From an uncultured Lachnospiraceae bacterium (GTDB lineage: Bacteria > Bacillota > Clostridia > Lachnospirales > Lachnospiraceae), in assembly GCA_947175435.1 (NCBI GenBank), contig CAMWMS010000011.1:1-33872 (forward strand): a stretch of DNA of 33,872 nt, in the 5' to 3' direction. The translations under genes were made by a program, and so were the position numbers. This document shows, in pieces, positions 8,911 to 18,800 of the stretch. The notes under the pieces were generated by a model, which ran no database searches, was not told the DNA's origin, and saw only the letters and a list, made by a program, of their open reading frames with translations. Position 1 is the stretch's first letter. Each line of letters starts with the position of its first letter.

Positions 8911-10575
8911 ATGACAAGTAAAAATCGCAAATTACAAAAATTGACCGCAGTAGTCATAGTAGCAGGCATGTGCCTTGGAACAATATCAGGATGCGGCAGC
9001 GGCGCAGATTCCCAGGAAGACGCAGTTACATTAAAGGAACAGAATGGAGAGCAGCCACCGGTGCAGGTGAGCACAGAGGAAACGGCGGTATCCGGAAATG
9101 TTGCCGAGCAGGTGCAGGCTCCCGAAATTTATCAGACGCAGGTTACCGGCGATGCCGTCACGATCACGGCGGACGCGGCGGTTATCATTCCTGATGTCCC
9201 GGGAATAAAACTGAAGAAGGTGACAGCGCGCACTTTTACGCAGGAAGACTATGATGCGATAAACAGGGTGCTGCTTGGAGGCGGAAAACTGTGGGAGAGA
9301 AACCTTGAGGCTATGCAGGAAAGCCAAGGCATGTTCAGAGAGGAGATTGATGAAAGAATAGCAAAACTAGAGAAAAGAATCGCGCAGGAAGGTGTGAATA
9401 GCGATGCCACATACAACAGTAAAGGGATTATCTGGAATCAGGAGCTTGAAAAACTAAAAACATTAAGGGAATATGCGGTTTCCAAAGAAGAAGCAGAGGA
9501 AAGCGGATTGATTATGGAGATACCTGCGATTGTCTCATATGACGAGGCATTATCAGAAACCGGAGAGAATGAACTTTACGGTTTGGTTACCGTGAATGGG
9601 CAGGACTACAGCCTTAACATAAATAATAATGTGACAGATATGGGCTATAGAGTAATAAATCATAGAGTTAAGTTTCGGATTGAGAAGCAGGATGGGGACG
9701 GAAAATATCTTGCTTATTCCGGAAAATATCTTCCTTTTTCCAATGCGAAGCCTGACCCGGAAAATTTGCCGGAATCTTTGAACGGTACCAAGTTTATGCC
9801 GGGATTTGTTAATATGGATACACCGCCTGAAGAAGTTATGACAGAAGTGACTGAAATAGTCAACCAAATCGGACTTGGTGAATATGATATTCAGGGCGGC
9901 GGATATTTTGCCAGTCGGATTGCGGATGATGATGTTGGGAGTAGTGAGGGATATTATAATTCGCGCTATTTTGCCGGTATGAGATATGGTGTTCTTGCCG
10001 GTATGGGATATGGCGTGCACCTTTACAGGGTAGAGGATGGCATTCCCATTATATTTACTTATGAAAATGGCGGTCAAATTCCGAATGAAGATGCTGAAAA
10101 ATTGGCACAAGCTATGGAAAAAGGAGAAGATATTGCTCTTGAAGTGGCATACTGGCCTTATGAAGAAATGACATTTATCTATACGGATGACGGTCTTCGT
10201 ACATTTGAGTGGCAAAACCCATATATAATCGAAGATATGTCCGGGGAGTATGTATTTCTTCTTCCGTTTTCCGATATCAGCGATATTTTTGAAGAGATGT
10301 TGTTGAAAAAACATGCGGACGGTTTCAATAACGAAGGATATACGATTGACATACAGGTAGAGCAGGTGGTTCTAAGCTATATGAGAGTCAGGGACAAAGG
10401 TTCTCTGGAAGGAACTTTGATTCCGGTATGGGATTTCTTTGGCACCGAAACCTATAAAAAAGCGGGAGAAGTGGACTTTGTAATTGACAGAGGTTATGAC
10501 GGCGTTTTTCCTCAGAGTCTGTTGACTGTTAATGCTATGGACGGAACAATTGTGGACAGGGCGGCAGGGTATTAA
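8911..10575 (+). CDS. Secreted lipoprotein of unknown function (DUF6034-like guess)
   Basis: Lipoprotein signal sequence (LTAVVIVAGMCLGTISGCGSG) and a large extracellular region. RBS AGAAAGGAG. Confidence 0.7.
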   Translation: MTSKNRKLQKLTAVVIVAGMCLGTISGCGSGADSQEDAVTLKEQNGEQPPVQVSTEETAVSGNVAEQVQAPEIYQTQVTGDAVTITADAAVIIPDVPGIKLKKVTARTFTQEDYDAINRVLLGGGKLWERNLEAMQESQGMFREEIDERIAKLEKRIAQEGVNSDATYNSKGIIWNQELEKLKTLREYAVSKEEAEESGLIMEIPAIVSYDEALSETGENELYGLVTVNGQDYSLNINNNVTDMGYRVINHRVKFRIEKQDGDGKYLAYSGKYLPFSNAKPDPENLPESLNGTKFMPGFVNMDTPPEEVMTEVTEIVNQIGLGEYDIQGGGYFASRIADDDVGSSEGYYNSRYFAGMRYGVLAGMGYGVHLYRVEDGIPIIFTYENGGQIPNEDAEKLAQAMEKGEDIALEVAYWPYEEMTFIYTDDGLRTFEWQNPYIIEDMSGEYVFLLPFSDISDIFEEMLLKKHADGFNNEGYTIDIQVEQVVLSYMRVRDKGSLEGTLIPVWDFFGTETYKKAGEVDFVIDRGYDGVFPQSLLTVNAMDGTIVDRAAGY

Positions 10576-10627
10576 GAAAGGCAAACGCTCAATGAAAACA
10601 AAAGGATAGCAGAAGTCTGTACAATAG

Positions 10628-10657
10628 TTGTGTATCGGCATAAAATTGTGTTACAAT
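10628..10657 (+). promoter_or_regulatory. Candidate SigA promoter immediately upstream of structured repeat element 1a
   Basis: TTGTGT (10628-10633), 18 nt, TACAAT (10652-10657). Confidence 0.45.
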
Positions 10658-10658
10658 A

Positions 10659-10773
10659 AGACATGAAGTTAAACTAGGACATGAAGTTATACTAAGGCGT
10701 CAAAGTACGCCGCCTAAGTATAACTAAGTCATGTCTTGGAGAATGCGAAAAGCGTGCATTCTCCGTGGGCTGG
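10659..10773 (+). repeat. Structured repeat family 1, copy a: two consecutive hairpins plus GGGCTGG tail, with a duplicated 5' arm
   Basis: Hairpin I 10678-10735 (GACATGA-AGTTATACTAAGGCG / CGCCTAAGTATAACT-AAG-TCATGTC). Hairpin II 10738-10764 (GGAGAATGC / GCATTCTCC). Then GTGGGCTGG. Same architecture at 28517-28614. Confidence 0.75.
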
Positions 10774-10801
10774 GAGGAGAAGGTACAGCAGTAATAGGGG
10801 G

Positions 10802-12262
10802 ATGAATAAAATGAAGATTGCGGTACTGCTTGGGGGAATCGGCTATGATTCCCAGAAGAGAACGGTTAGTGGTATATTGGACAGAGCGATTTTGGACAGG
10901 ACAAATGTCTACATTTTTACGTGTGACGGATGGAAATATGAGGTTCCGACCAAATATGATAAAGGGGAATACAATATTTATAATCTGCCGGATTTCACGA
11001 AATGTGACGGTGTGATCCTGAATACGGATACGATCCACGAGCCGGATATTGTGCAAGAGATCGCAGCCAGGATCAGTGAGGCAGGAATCCCCTGCATTGA
11101 TTTAAACATCAATAACCCGTGGTTTATGCATGTTGAGATGGAGAACAGAAATGGTGTGGAGGAGATTGTCAGGCACCTTATCACGCAGCATAATGCCGCA
11201 AACATTTTCTTTATTTCAGGACCGGAGGACAGTCATGATGCCAATCTCAGACTGTGGGCTTACAAAGATACGATGGCAGAAAATGATATCGAATGGGATG
11301 AGAAATATATTTATTACGGGGATTACAGTTATGAGAGCGGACAAAGGGCAGTCAGGAAATTTCTGGATGAAGCCGGCGTGAAACCTGACGCAATTGTTGC
11401 GGCCAATGATGAGATGGCGGTAGGTGCAATGCTGGCCTTGAAGGAAGCGGGATACCGGGTGCCGGAAGACGTGATGGTAACAGGCTATGATGACAGTGAT
11501 ATTGCGGCATACAGCTATCCAAGACTGACTACGGTGAGAAGGGGAGAGTATGAAGCGGGACAGATCGCTTACGATAAAATCGTCGCAATGATTCGTGGAG
11601 ATGAGGTGGAGGATAATACCATTATTCAGGGGCATGCAATGTTTGCGGAATCCTGCGGATGTGCTGACTGGAGAGATGCGGATGCGGCGCAGATGCGGGA
11701 AAACTATATGAAGCAGCATGTCAAGGCACATCGGGAGATGGAGATCCTTAAAAACTCTTCGGTGGAATTTACCGGATTGGTTGAGATCGATGATCTTTTG
11801 GAGAGTCTGGAGCAGTACATACACGATATCGGTATAGAATACTTTTATTTATGCACCTGCGGAAGTCTGGACAATTATTATAAGGAACTGGAAAGAATTG
11901 CGGACGGAGAAGAGCGCGGCAGGGATGCTTCGGTCTACAGCGATGAAATATGGGTGCCGTTTGCCTATGAAAGAGGAGAGATCAACAGTTACGGAGCGTT
12001 TCATAAGAGTATGCTCCTGCCGGAGGAATGCGAAATGAAGCGCGCGGGTGCGTTCTATATTATTATGCCGCTCCATTTTCAGGATCATTGTTATGGCTAT
12101 TGTGTGGTGAGGGATTATCGTCCGGCGTTTGAAGGGCGGTTTTATCAGAATTTCATATTAAATGTGGATAATGCAATGGAGATGATTCGAAAACAGGATA
12201 TGATGAAAACCATGCTTCAGAGATTGAATAAAAAGCTAAGTGAGGATCCGAGGCAGGACTAG
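10802..12262 (+). CDS. LacI-like periplasmic-binding-protein fold sensor without N-terminal HTH, plus C-terminal extension
   Basis: MKIAVLLGGIGYDSQKRTVSGILD...VAANDEMAVGAMLALKEAGYRVPEDVMVTGYDDSDIAAYSYPRLTTVR is a LacI/GalR effector-binding core. About 180 residues follow it. No HTH is visible at the N-terminus. Confidence 0.8.
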   Translation: MNKMKIAVLLGGIGYDSQKRTVSGILDRAILDRTNVYIFTCDGWKYEVPTKYDKGEYNIYNLPDFTKCDGVILNTDTIHEPDIVQEIAARISEAGIPCIDLNINNPWFMHVEMENRNGVEEIVRHLITQHNAANIFFISGPEDSHDANLRLWAYKDTMAENDIEWDEKYIYYGDYSYESGQRAVRKFLDEAGVKPDAIVAANDEMAVGAMLALKEAGYRVPEDVMVTGYDDSDIAAYSYPRLTTVRRGEYEAGQIAYDKIVAMIRGDEVEDNTIIQGHAMFAESCGCADWRDADAAQMRENYMKQHVKAHREMEILKNSSVEFTGLVEIDDLLESLEQYIHDIGIEYFYLCTCGSLDNYYKELERIADGEERGRDASVYSDEIWVPFAYERGEINSYGAFHKSMLLPEECEMKRAGAFYIIMPLHFQDHCYGYCVVRDYRPAFEGRFYQNFILNVDNAMEMIRKQDMMKTMLQRLNKKLSEDPRQD

Positions 12263-12305
12263 GCAACGGATTCGCAGGCATTAAATAACTAACCGCAGGA
12301 ATTTA

Positions 12306-12334
12306 TTGACTTTTCCCTTGAGATTTCATAGAAT
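12306..12334 (+). promoter_or_regulatory. Candidate SigA promoter for trpB2
   Basis: TTGACT, 17 nt, TAGAAT. Confidence 0.5.
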
Positions 12335-12393
12335 TTTGAGTAGGCGCTTATCGTATGCGCGACGTATTAATGAAATCAGAAGGGAGTAAGACA

Positions 12394-13779
12394 ATGTCAG
12401 AGAGAACGATACCATATAAAATCTATTTGGAAGAGGATGAGATGCCAAGGCAGTGGTACAATGTCCGTGCCGATATGAAAAATAAGCCGGCTCCACTGCT
12501 GAACCCGGGGACCCTGCAGCCTATGACTTTCGAGGAACTGCAGGGAGTATTCTGTGATGAGCTGGTAAAACAGGAATTAAACGACACGGATGCTTACATC
12601 GACATTCCTCAGGAGATTCTGGATTTCTACAAGATGTACCGTCCATCACCGCTTGTACGGGCATACTGTCTGGAGAAAAAGCTGGATACCCCGGCGAAAA
12701 TCTACTATAAATTTGAAGGAAATAATACGAGCGGCAGTCATAAGCTCAATTCCGCTATTGCACAGGCATATTATGCGAAACAGCAAGGGCTTAAGGGTGT
12801 TACCACGGAGACCGGCGCGGGGCAGTGGGGAACGGCCCTTTCCATGGCATGTTCCTACTTTGACTTGGACTGCCATGTCTATATGGTTAAGGTTTCCTAT
12901 GAGCAGAAGCCTTTCCGCCGTGAAGTGATGCGTACTTACGGTGCGCAGGTGACGCCGTCACCCTCCGATACAACGAATGTAGGAAGAAAGATTCTAGAGG
13001 AGTTCCCAGGTACCACGGGAAGTCTTGGCTGTGCCATTTCTGAGGCGGTAGAAGCTGCCACCAGCAAAGAAGGCTATCGTTATGTATTGGGAAGCGTTCT
13101 GTCACAGGTATTGCTTCATCAGTCGATCATCGGTGAGGAGACAAAGGCAGCGCTTAAGAAATATGATATCAAGCCGGATATGATCATTGGCTGTGCGGGC
13201 GGCGGTTCCAATCTGGGCGGTCTGATCTCGCCTTTCGTGGGCGAAAAGTTACGGGGAGAGGCGGACTATCGGATCATCGCGGTAGAGCCGGCATCCTGTC
13301 CGAGCCTGACAAGAGGAAAGTATGTATACGATTTCTGTGATACCGGCAAGGTATGTCCTCTGGCGAAGATGTACACGCTGGGCAGCGGCTTTATACCGGC
13401 ACCCAACCATGCCGGAGGGCTTCGTTATCATGGCATGAGCTCGGTAGTATCGCAGCTGTATCATGACGGGCTGATCGAGGCTACCAGTGTGGAGCAGACC
13501 GCGGTATTCCAGGCGGCGGAGCAGTTTGCAAGAGTGGAGGGCATCCTTCCGGCACCGGAGAGCGCGCACGCGATCAGAGTAGCGATCAACGAGGCTATGA
13601 AATGTAAAGAAACGGGAGAAGAGAAGACGATCGTGTTCGGACTGACCGGTACCGGTTATTTCGATATGGTGGCTTACGGTAAGTTCCATGACGGAGAAAT
13701 GTCCGACTATATTCCTTCAGATGAGGATCTTGCAAGAGGATTTGCAGGCATACCTTCTTTTCCCGGTAATGAAATATAA
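12394..13779 (+). CDS. trpB2: TrpB2-type tryptophan synthase beta-like PLP enzyme
   Basis: PLP-lysine motif EGNNTSGSHKLNSAIAQAYYAK, ETGAGQWGTALS, GCAGGGSNLGG, and the TrpB2-like N-terminal extension YKIYLEEDEMPRQWYNVRADM. No trpA adjacent. Confidence 0.92.
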   Translation: MSERTIPYKIYLEEDEMPRQWYNVRADMKNKPAPLLNPGTLQPMTFEELQGVFCDELVKQELNDTDAYIDIPQEILDFYKMYRPSPLVRAYCLEKKLDTPAKIYYKFEGNNTSGSHKLNSAIAQAYYAKQQGLKGVTTETGAGQWGTALSMACSYFDLDCHVYMVKVSYEQKPFRREVMRTYGAQVTPSPSDTTNVGRKILEEFPGTTGSLGCAISEAVEAATSKEGYRYVLGSVLSQVLLHQSIIGEETKAALKKYDIKPDMIIGCAGGGSNLGGLISPFVGEKLRGEADYRIIAVEPASCPSLTRGKYVYDFCDTGKVCPLAKMYTLGSGFIPAPNHAGGLRYHGMSSVVSQLYHDGLIEATSVEQTAVFQAAEQFARVEGILPAPESAHAIRVAINEAMKCKETGEEKTIVFGLTGTGYFDMVAYGKFHDGEMSDYIPSDEDLARGFAGIPSFPGNEI

Positions 13780-13794
13780 GCGGGAGGACACTCT

Positions 13795-15861
13795 ATGAAC
13801 AGCGTGAGGGAGAAGCGCTTTAAGAAATTGAAGAGGAAGCAAATCTGGCCGTCTATTTTGGCTTTTGTTTTGTTTATAACTTTGTGCGTAGCCATGATTG
13901 CCGTTTTTCTGCAGCTTTTTGCACTGTATATCATGGGGACGAAGCTTGTGCAGCAGCACGGGGAGACACAGCATGTCAAGGCGGTTCTGGAGGGATTCCT
14001 TTCAAATGGGGATACGATTACGGAAGCAGTAGATCATATGCGTAAATACAAGGTTACCGACAGGGATGTCTATGTGATTGACCGGTCGCGTCATGTGGTG
14101 GCTAGAACCGGAGACTCCGAACCGGATTTTGGCATGATTCTTGATTTTAAATTAGATCAGGAGTTCGGGCTGGGTGAGAGCTTTATGGCAGTGGCGGACA
14201 ATAGTAACCAGATCTTGGAAAAAGAAGGAACATACACGATTTTTGCCATGTCGGTGGATGAGGTGATCCAGAAGACTCTTACAAGAGATGAAGATCGCAG
14301 GGAGCCTGGGCCGTGGCTTAGCGATACGATTATTGCGCAGAAATACTGGTTGCGTACATCGCTTGGCGGCGGCCAATATGAAGCTTATGTCAAGTGTGTC
14401 ATAGAGGTTCAGAGACAGGATATCTTCTATATATGTATCTTTGGTATCATCGCGCTGCTCCTTTTGATGATTCCGATTATAGTGCTTTTTATCAATACGG
14501 TCCGTTCCGTTGTGACACAGCGGCGAATGACACAGCTTATTTATCTGGATCCGGTGACCGGAGGCAGGAACTGGTTCTTCTTTCGAAATAATGCGGAACG
14601 GATTCTGACCAGACTGCGCAACAGCAGGAAGGCTTTTGCGCTCGTGAATCTGCAGTTGGAACGCTATCAGAATTACTGTGCCTGTTACGGTGTGAAAGCG
14701 GGTGAGGAACTGTTAGAAGCGATGGACGGTTTTATGAAGGCGAGAGTCGGTAAGAATGAGTTGTTTGCAAGGCATGAAGGCGCCGATTTTGGTCTGCTGC
14801 TCGTCTGCGAGGGAGAGAATGAGCAGGAGTATCAGGAGAACTGCAGGAAACGTATCCGATCACTGGTAGCGGAACTGACGGGGCTTAAGCCGGATCAGAA
14901 GATTCATTTTCATGCAGGAATCAATATGATTCCGCCGTACATAGCTGAGGACGGCAAGTGGTATCATGCCAGAAAGGGTGTGGATATCAATCAACTCTAT
15001 ACTTATGCCAATGCGGCGGGAATGACGGCGGACTGCCTGCAGGATCAGACGATCTCATTCTTTGATCAGGAGATGTTAGGCAGACAGGTGTGGGAGCGCT
15101 GGGTGGAAGACAATATGGAAGAAGCGCTCAACAATGAGGAATTCCAGGTATATATGCAGCCGAAATACAGCCCGCTCAACGGTAAGTTAGTGGGTGCCGA
15201 GGCATTGGTGCGGTGGATCAGCCCCACGGAAGGATTTATTGCGCCGGACAGATTTATTCCGATCTTCGAGGATACCGGATTTATCACGCAGTTAGATGAT
15301 TATATGATATCCCATGTCTCTAAGTTACAGGCGGAGTGGATGATTCAGGGTAAGAAGATGATCCCGATTTCCATCAATGTGTCGAGAGCGCATTTCGCGC
15401 AGGAAGGACTGGCGGAGCATATCTGTGAACTGGTGGATGCATATGGGCCGCGGCATGATCTGATCGAGCTGGAGGTGACAGAGAGCGCTTTCTTTGATGA
15501 TAAAGATATTCTGATAGAGACTGTAAAACAACTGAAAGCCTATGGATTCCACGTATCGATGGATGATTTCGGAGCAGGATACTCTTCGCTTAATTCCCTG
15601 AAGGATATACCGCTCGATGTACTCAAGCTGGACGGAGAGTTTTTCCGCGGAGAGGATGATGACGGAAGAGGAGAGATTGTTGTCAAGGAAGCGATTCAGC
15701 TCGCCAGAAATCTTGATATGCGTGTGGTGGCGGAGGGAATCGAGAAGAAGGAACAGGTAGATTTCCTCGCGGGACAGGGATGTGATATGATTCAGGGGTT
15801 TTATTTTGCAAAACCCATGCCGATTGCGGAGTTTGAAGAAAAGGTGGAGAAGGACGCATAA
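13795..15861 (+). CDS. Membrane protein with degenerate GGDEF and intact EAL domain (predicted c-di-GMP phosphodiesterase)
   Basis: N-terminal TM and extracellular region, second TM, GGDEF-like region with RHEGADFG in place of GGDEF. EAL domain has GAEALVRW, SINVSR, LEVTESAF, DDFGAGYSSL, LKLDGEF, VVAEGIE and IQGFYFAKPM. Confidence 0.92.
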   Translation: MNSVREKRFKKLKRKQIWPSILAFVLFITLCVAMIAVFLQLFALYIMGTKLVQQHGETQHVKAVLEGFLSNGDTITEAVDHMRKYKVTDRDVYVIDRSRHVVARTGDSEPDFGMILDFKLDQEFGLGESFMAVADNSNQILEKEGTYTIFAMSVDEVIQKTLTRDEDRREPGPWLSDTIIAQKYWLRTSLGGGQYEAYVKCVIEVQRQDIFYICIFGIIALLLLMIPIIVLFINTVRSVVTQRRMTQLIYLDPVTGGRNWFFFRNNAERILTRLRNSRKAFALVNLQLERYQNYCACYGVKAGEELLEAMDGFMKARVGKNELFARHEGADFGLLLVCEGENEQEYQENCRKRIRSLVAELTGLKPDQKIHFHAGINMIPPYIAEDGKWYHARKGVDINQLYTYANAAGMTADCLQDQTISFFDQEMLGRQVWERWVEDNMEEALNNEEFQVYMQPKYSPLNGKLVGAEALVRWISPTEGFIAPDRFIPIFEDTGFITQLDDYMISHVSKLQAEWMIQGKKMIPISINVSRAHFAQEGLAEHICELVDAYGPRHDLIELEVTESAFFDDKDILIETVKQLKAYGFHVSMDDFGAGYSSLNSLKDIPLDVLKLDGEFFRGEDDDGRGEIVVKEAIQLARNLDMRVVAEGIEKKEQVDFLAGQGCDMIQGFYFAKPMPIAEFEEKVEKDA

Positions 15862-18800
15862 TGTATATCTTTTTTATTATTTTACAAGTGCTGGGAATTG
15901 TCGTGCTGTTTGCCGAGGCGCTTTATCTTGTGAATCAGCGGACGTCGCGCCAGCAGATCAGAATGCTTCTGCTTATGATTGCGCTATTAATCAATTTTGT
16001 GGGCTATCTGTTTGAACTGCAGGCGGGTACGAAAGAACAGGCGCTGCAGGCGCTTAAGTTCTCCTATCTCGGAAAACCGATCATTGTGCTGACAATGTTT
16101 CTTTTTATCATGGATTACTGCAAAGTCAGAATGCCCGGATGGCTGCCGTCTGTTTTGTCCTGTTTTCATATTGGGATAATCGGTCTGGTTATGACATGTG
16201 AGAAACAAAGTCTGTTTTACAGCAGCATTGAATACACGACGGCGGGAGTTTTTCCGCATTTGGTATTGAAATACGGTCCTGTGTCTGTAATCTACCATAT
16301 AGGACTTATAGGTTATGTTGCAGCGATGGTAGTCGCCTGTGCACGTAAGTATATCCATGTGAGCAGCGAAGGCGAGCGTAAGAGGATGCTTGCGTTCTTT
16401 TCAATCCTTGCGATTATGAGTGTGGGATGGGCCGGATATATGTTTAACTGGTTCGGCGGGTACGATTCCACGCTGGTCGCTTATCTGGTATCCGTGATCA
16501 TACTTTCCATATTTTTGTATAAAGATAAGATACTGGAGACGCTGTCTATGGCGCAGGATCAGGCAATTGATGAATTATCCTCCGGTCTGGTGGTGCTGGA
16601 TCGTGACAATACGGTTATATATTATAATAAGAAGGCGAGAGAGTTGTATCCCTTTGATGATGTCAACGCGCTGCCGTCAGTTATGGAAGAACTGGATAAT
16701 TGTATTATTGAGAAAAAAGACATTGAACATGACAACAGAGTATACAATGTGGGCAGCCGCCTGTTGACCAAGCAGAACGTTTATTTCGGCAAAATGTACG
16801 TGTTCAACGATATCACGGACAGCTTCCGGTATGCGAGGAATGCGAAGGAGCAGGCGGATATCATGAAGGGATTAAAAGAGCGTGCCGAGGCGGCGAATCA
16901 GGCAAAGTCCACTTTTGTTTCCAACATTACGCATGAGATCAGGACGCCTATGAATGCCATTGTCGGTATGACGGAGATATTATTGCGGGAGAATCTGCCC
17001 GAACAGGATAGGGGGTATCTGGTGAATATCAAAAATTCCGGTAATGCACTACTCAATATAGTAAATGATATTTTAGATTTTTCTAAGATGGAGTCGGGTA
17101 AAATGGAACTGGTGGAAGAAGAATATGAACCGATGCAGATGTTCAGTGATCTGAGTATGATCTTCCTGACACGTATCGGAGATAAAGATATGGAGATTTT
17201 GTTCGATATTGACGAAAATATGCCGCAGAAGCTCTATGGTGACGGGCTTCGTATCAGACAGGTTATCATCAATATCGTCAACAATGCGATCAAATTTACG
17301 GAAGTTGGATTTGTTAAGCTTACCCTGCGGATCGGTAAGGTGAGCGGGGATAATATAGAGCTTCTGGTGTCCGTGCAGGATACAGGACAGGGCATCAGAG
17401 AGGAGGATCTGGACAAATTGTTTGGTTCCTTCCAGCAGGTAGACAGTAAGAAGAATCGGGGCAAAGAAGGTACCGGCTTAGGATTGTCCATATCGAAGCA
17501 GCTCGTGGAGATGATGGGCGGCAGTATCGGCGTGCGCAGTACATACGGGGAAGGCAGCGAGTTCTATTTCAACATCATGCAGAAGAAGTGCACCGATCAG
17601 CCTGCCACACAGATTCATGATGATGAAGCGAGGAAGAACCTGAAGATCGGCGGATATTTCAGCAGGGCATGCCTGTGGCACGGACTGCAGGATCTGTCAG
17701 AGAAATTCGGGATTACGTGTATACCCTATGAAACATGGAAGGAGACGAGAGAACAGCTGGACTGTTTCTTTATGGATATGGCGGGACATGATGCGCTGGC
17801 CCAGGATATAGACAATTACAGCACGCAGATGGGTGAGATGTATATGCTGCGTAATCCGCTCTTAGAGGAGTGTAACGCCGCTGGGATCACGGCAATCAAT
17901 AAACCGCTCTACAGTCTGAATTTCTGTCAGACGATTAACCACGAATCGTTGTATGTCGGTCCCGTGACGGAGGAGTACATGAACTTCACGGCGCCGGAGG
18001 CTTCCGTGCTGATTGTGGATGACAATGAGATCAATCTTGAAGTGGCAGTAGGTCTTCTGGAGCCGCTGCACATGCAGATCGACACGGCGGAAAGCGGAAA
18101 GCGTGCCCTGCAGATGGCGGCAGAGAAGAAATATCATATGATTTTCATGGATCATATGATGCCTGTCATGGACGGTATCGAGACCACGGAGCATCTGCGG
18201 CAGATGGAAGATGAATATTATCATACAGTGCCCATCGTAGCGCTGACGGCCAATGCCCTGATGGATGCGCGCGAGAAGTTTGCGAAGGCAGGGATGGATG
18301 ATTTCGTGGCAAAGCCCATCGAGATGAAGGAAATCTGCAAATGTATCAGGAAATGGCTGCCGGATGAGCTGATCGTATTTGGTGCGGCGACGGATGGAAA
18401 TGAAGGCGCAGCGCTGGTGGCGACACAGCGTACAGCCGGAGACGATTCCCAAGCGCAGAGTGCGCCGCTGCCGGATCTACCGGGCATCAATGCGGCGGAC
18501 GGTATTAAGTATTCCGGCAGCGAGAAGCTGTGGTATAAGCTGTTAGGTGATTTCTACAAGCTGATCGACGCTAAGGCTAACAAGATCGAGAAATGTCTTG
18601 CCGACAACCTGATCAGAGATTATACGATAGAAGTCCATGCCCTCAAGAATACGGCCCGTATGGTTGGTGCGGCACATCTGTCCGAGTGGTTCCATCGGAT
18701 GGAGGACTGCGGTAATGCCGGCGATGTGGAGACGATCACGGCTGAGACGCCGGGCCTGCTTGCAGAACTGAGAAGCTATAAAGAGATCCTGCGTCCTTAC

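Noticed and set aside
9553-10314. 253-aa minus-strand ORF
   Set aside because: Antisense to the lipoprotein gene. No recognisable domain, no credible RBS.
11216-11824. 202-aa minus-strand ORF
   Set aside because: Antisense to the LacI-like sensor gene, which has clear protein motifs.
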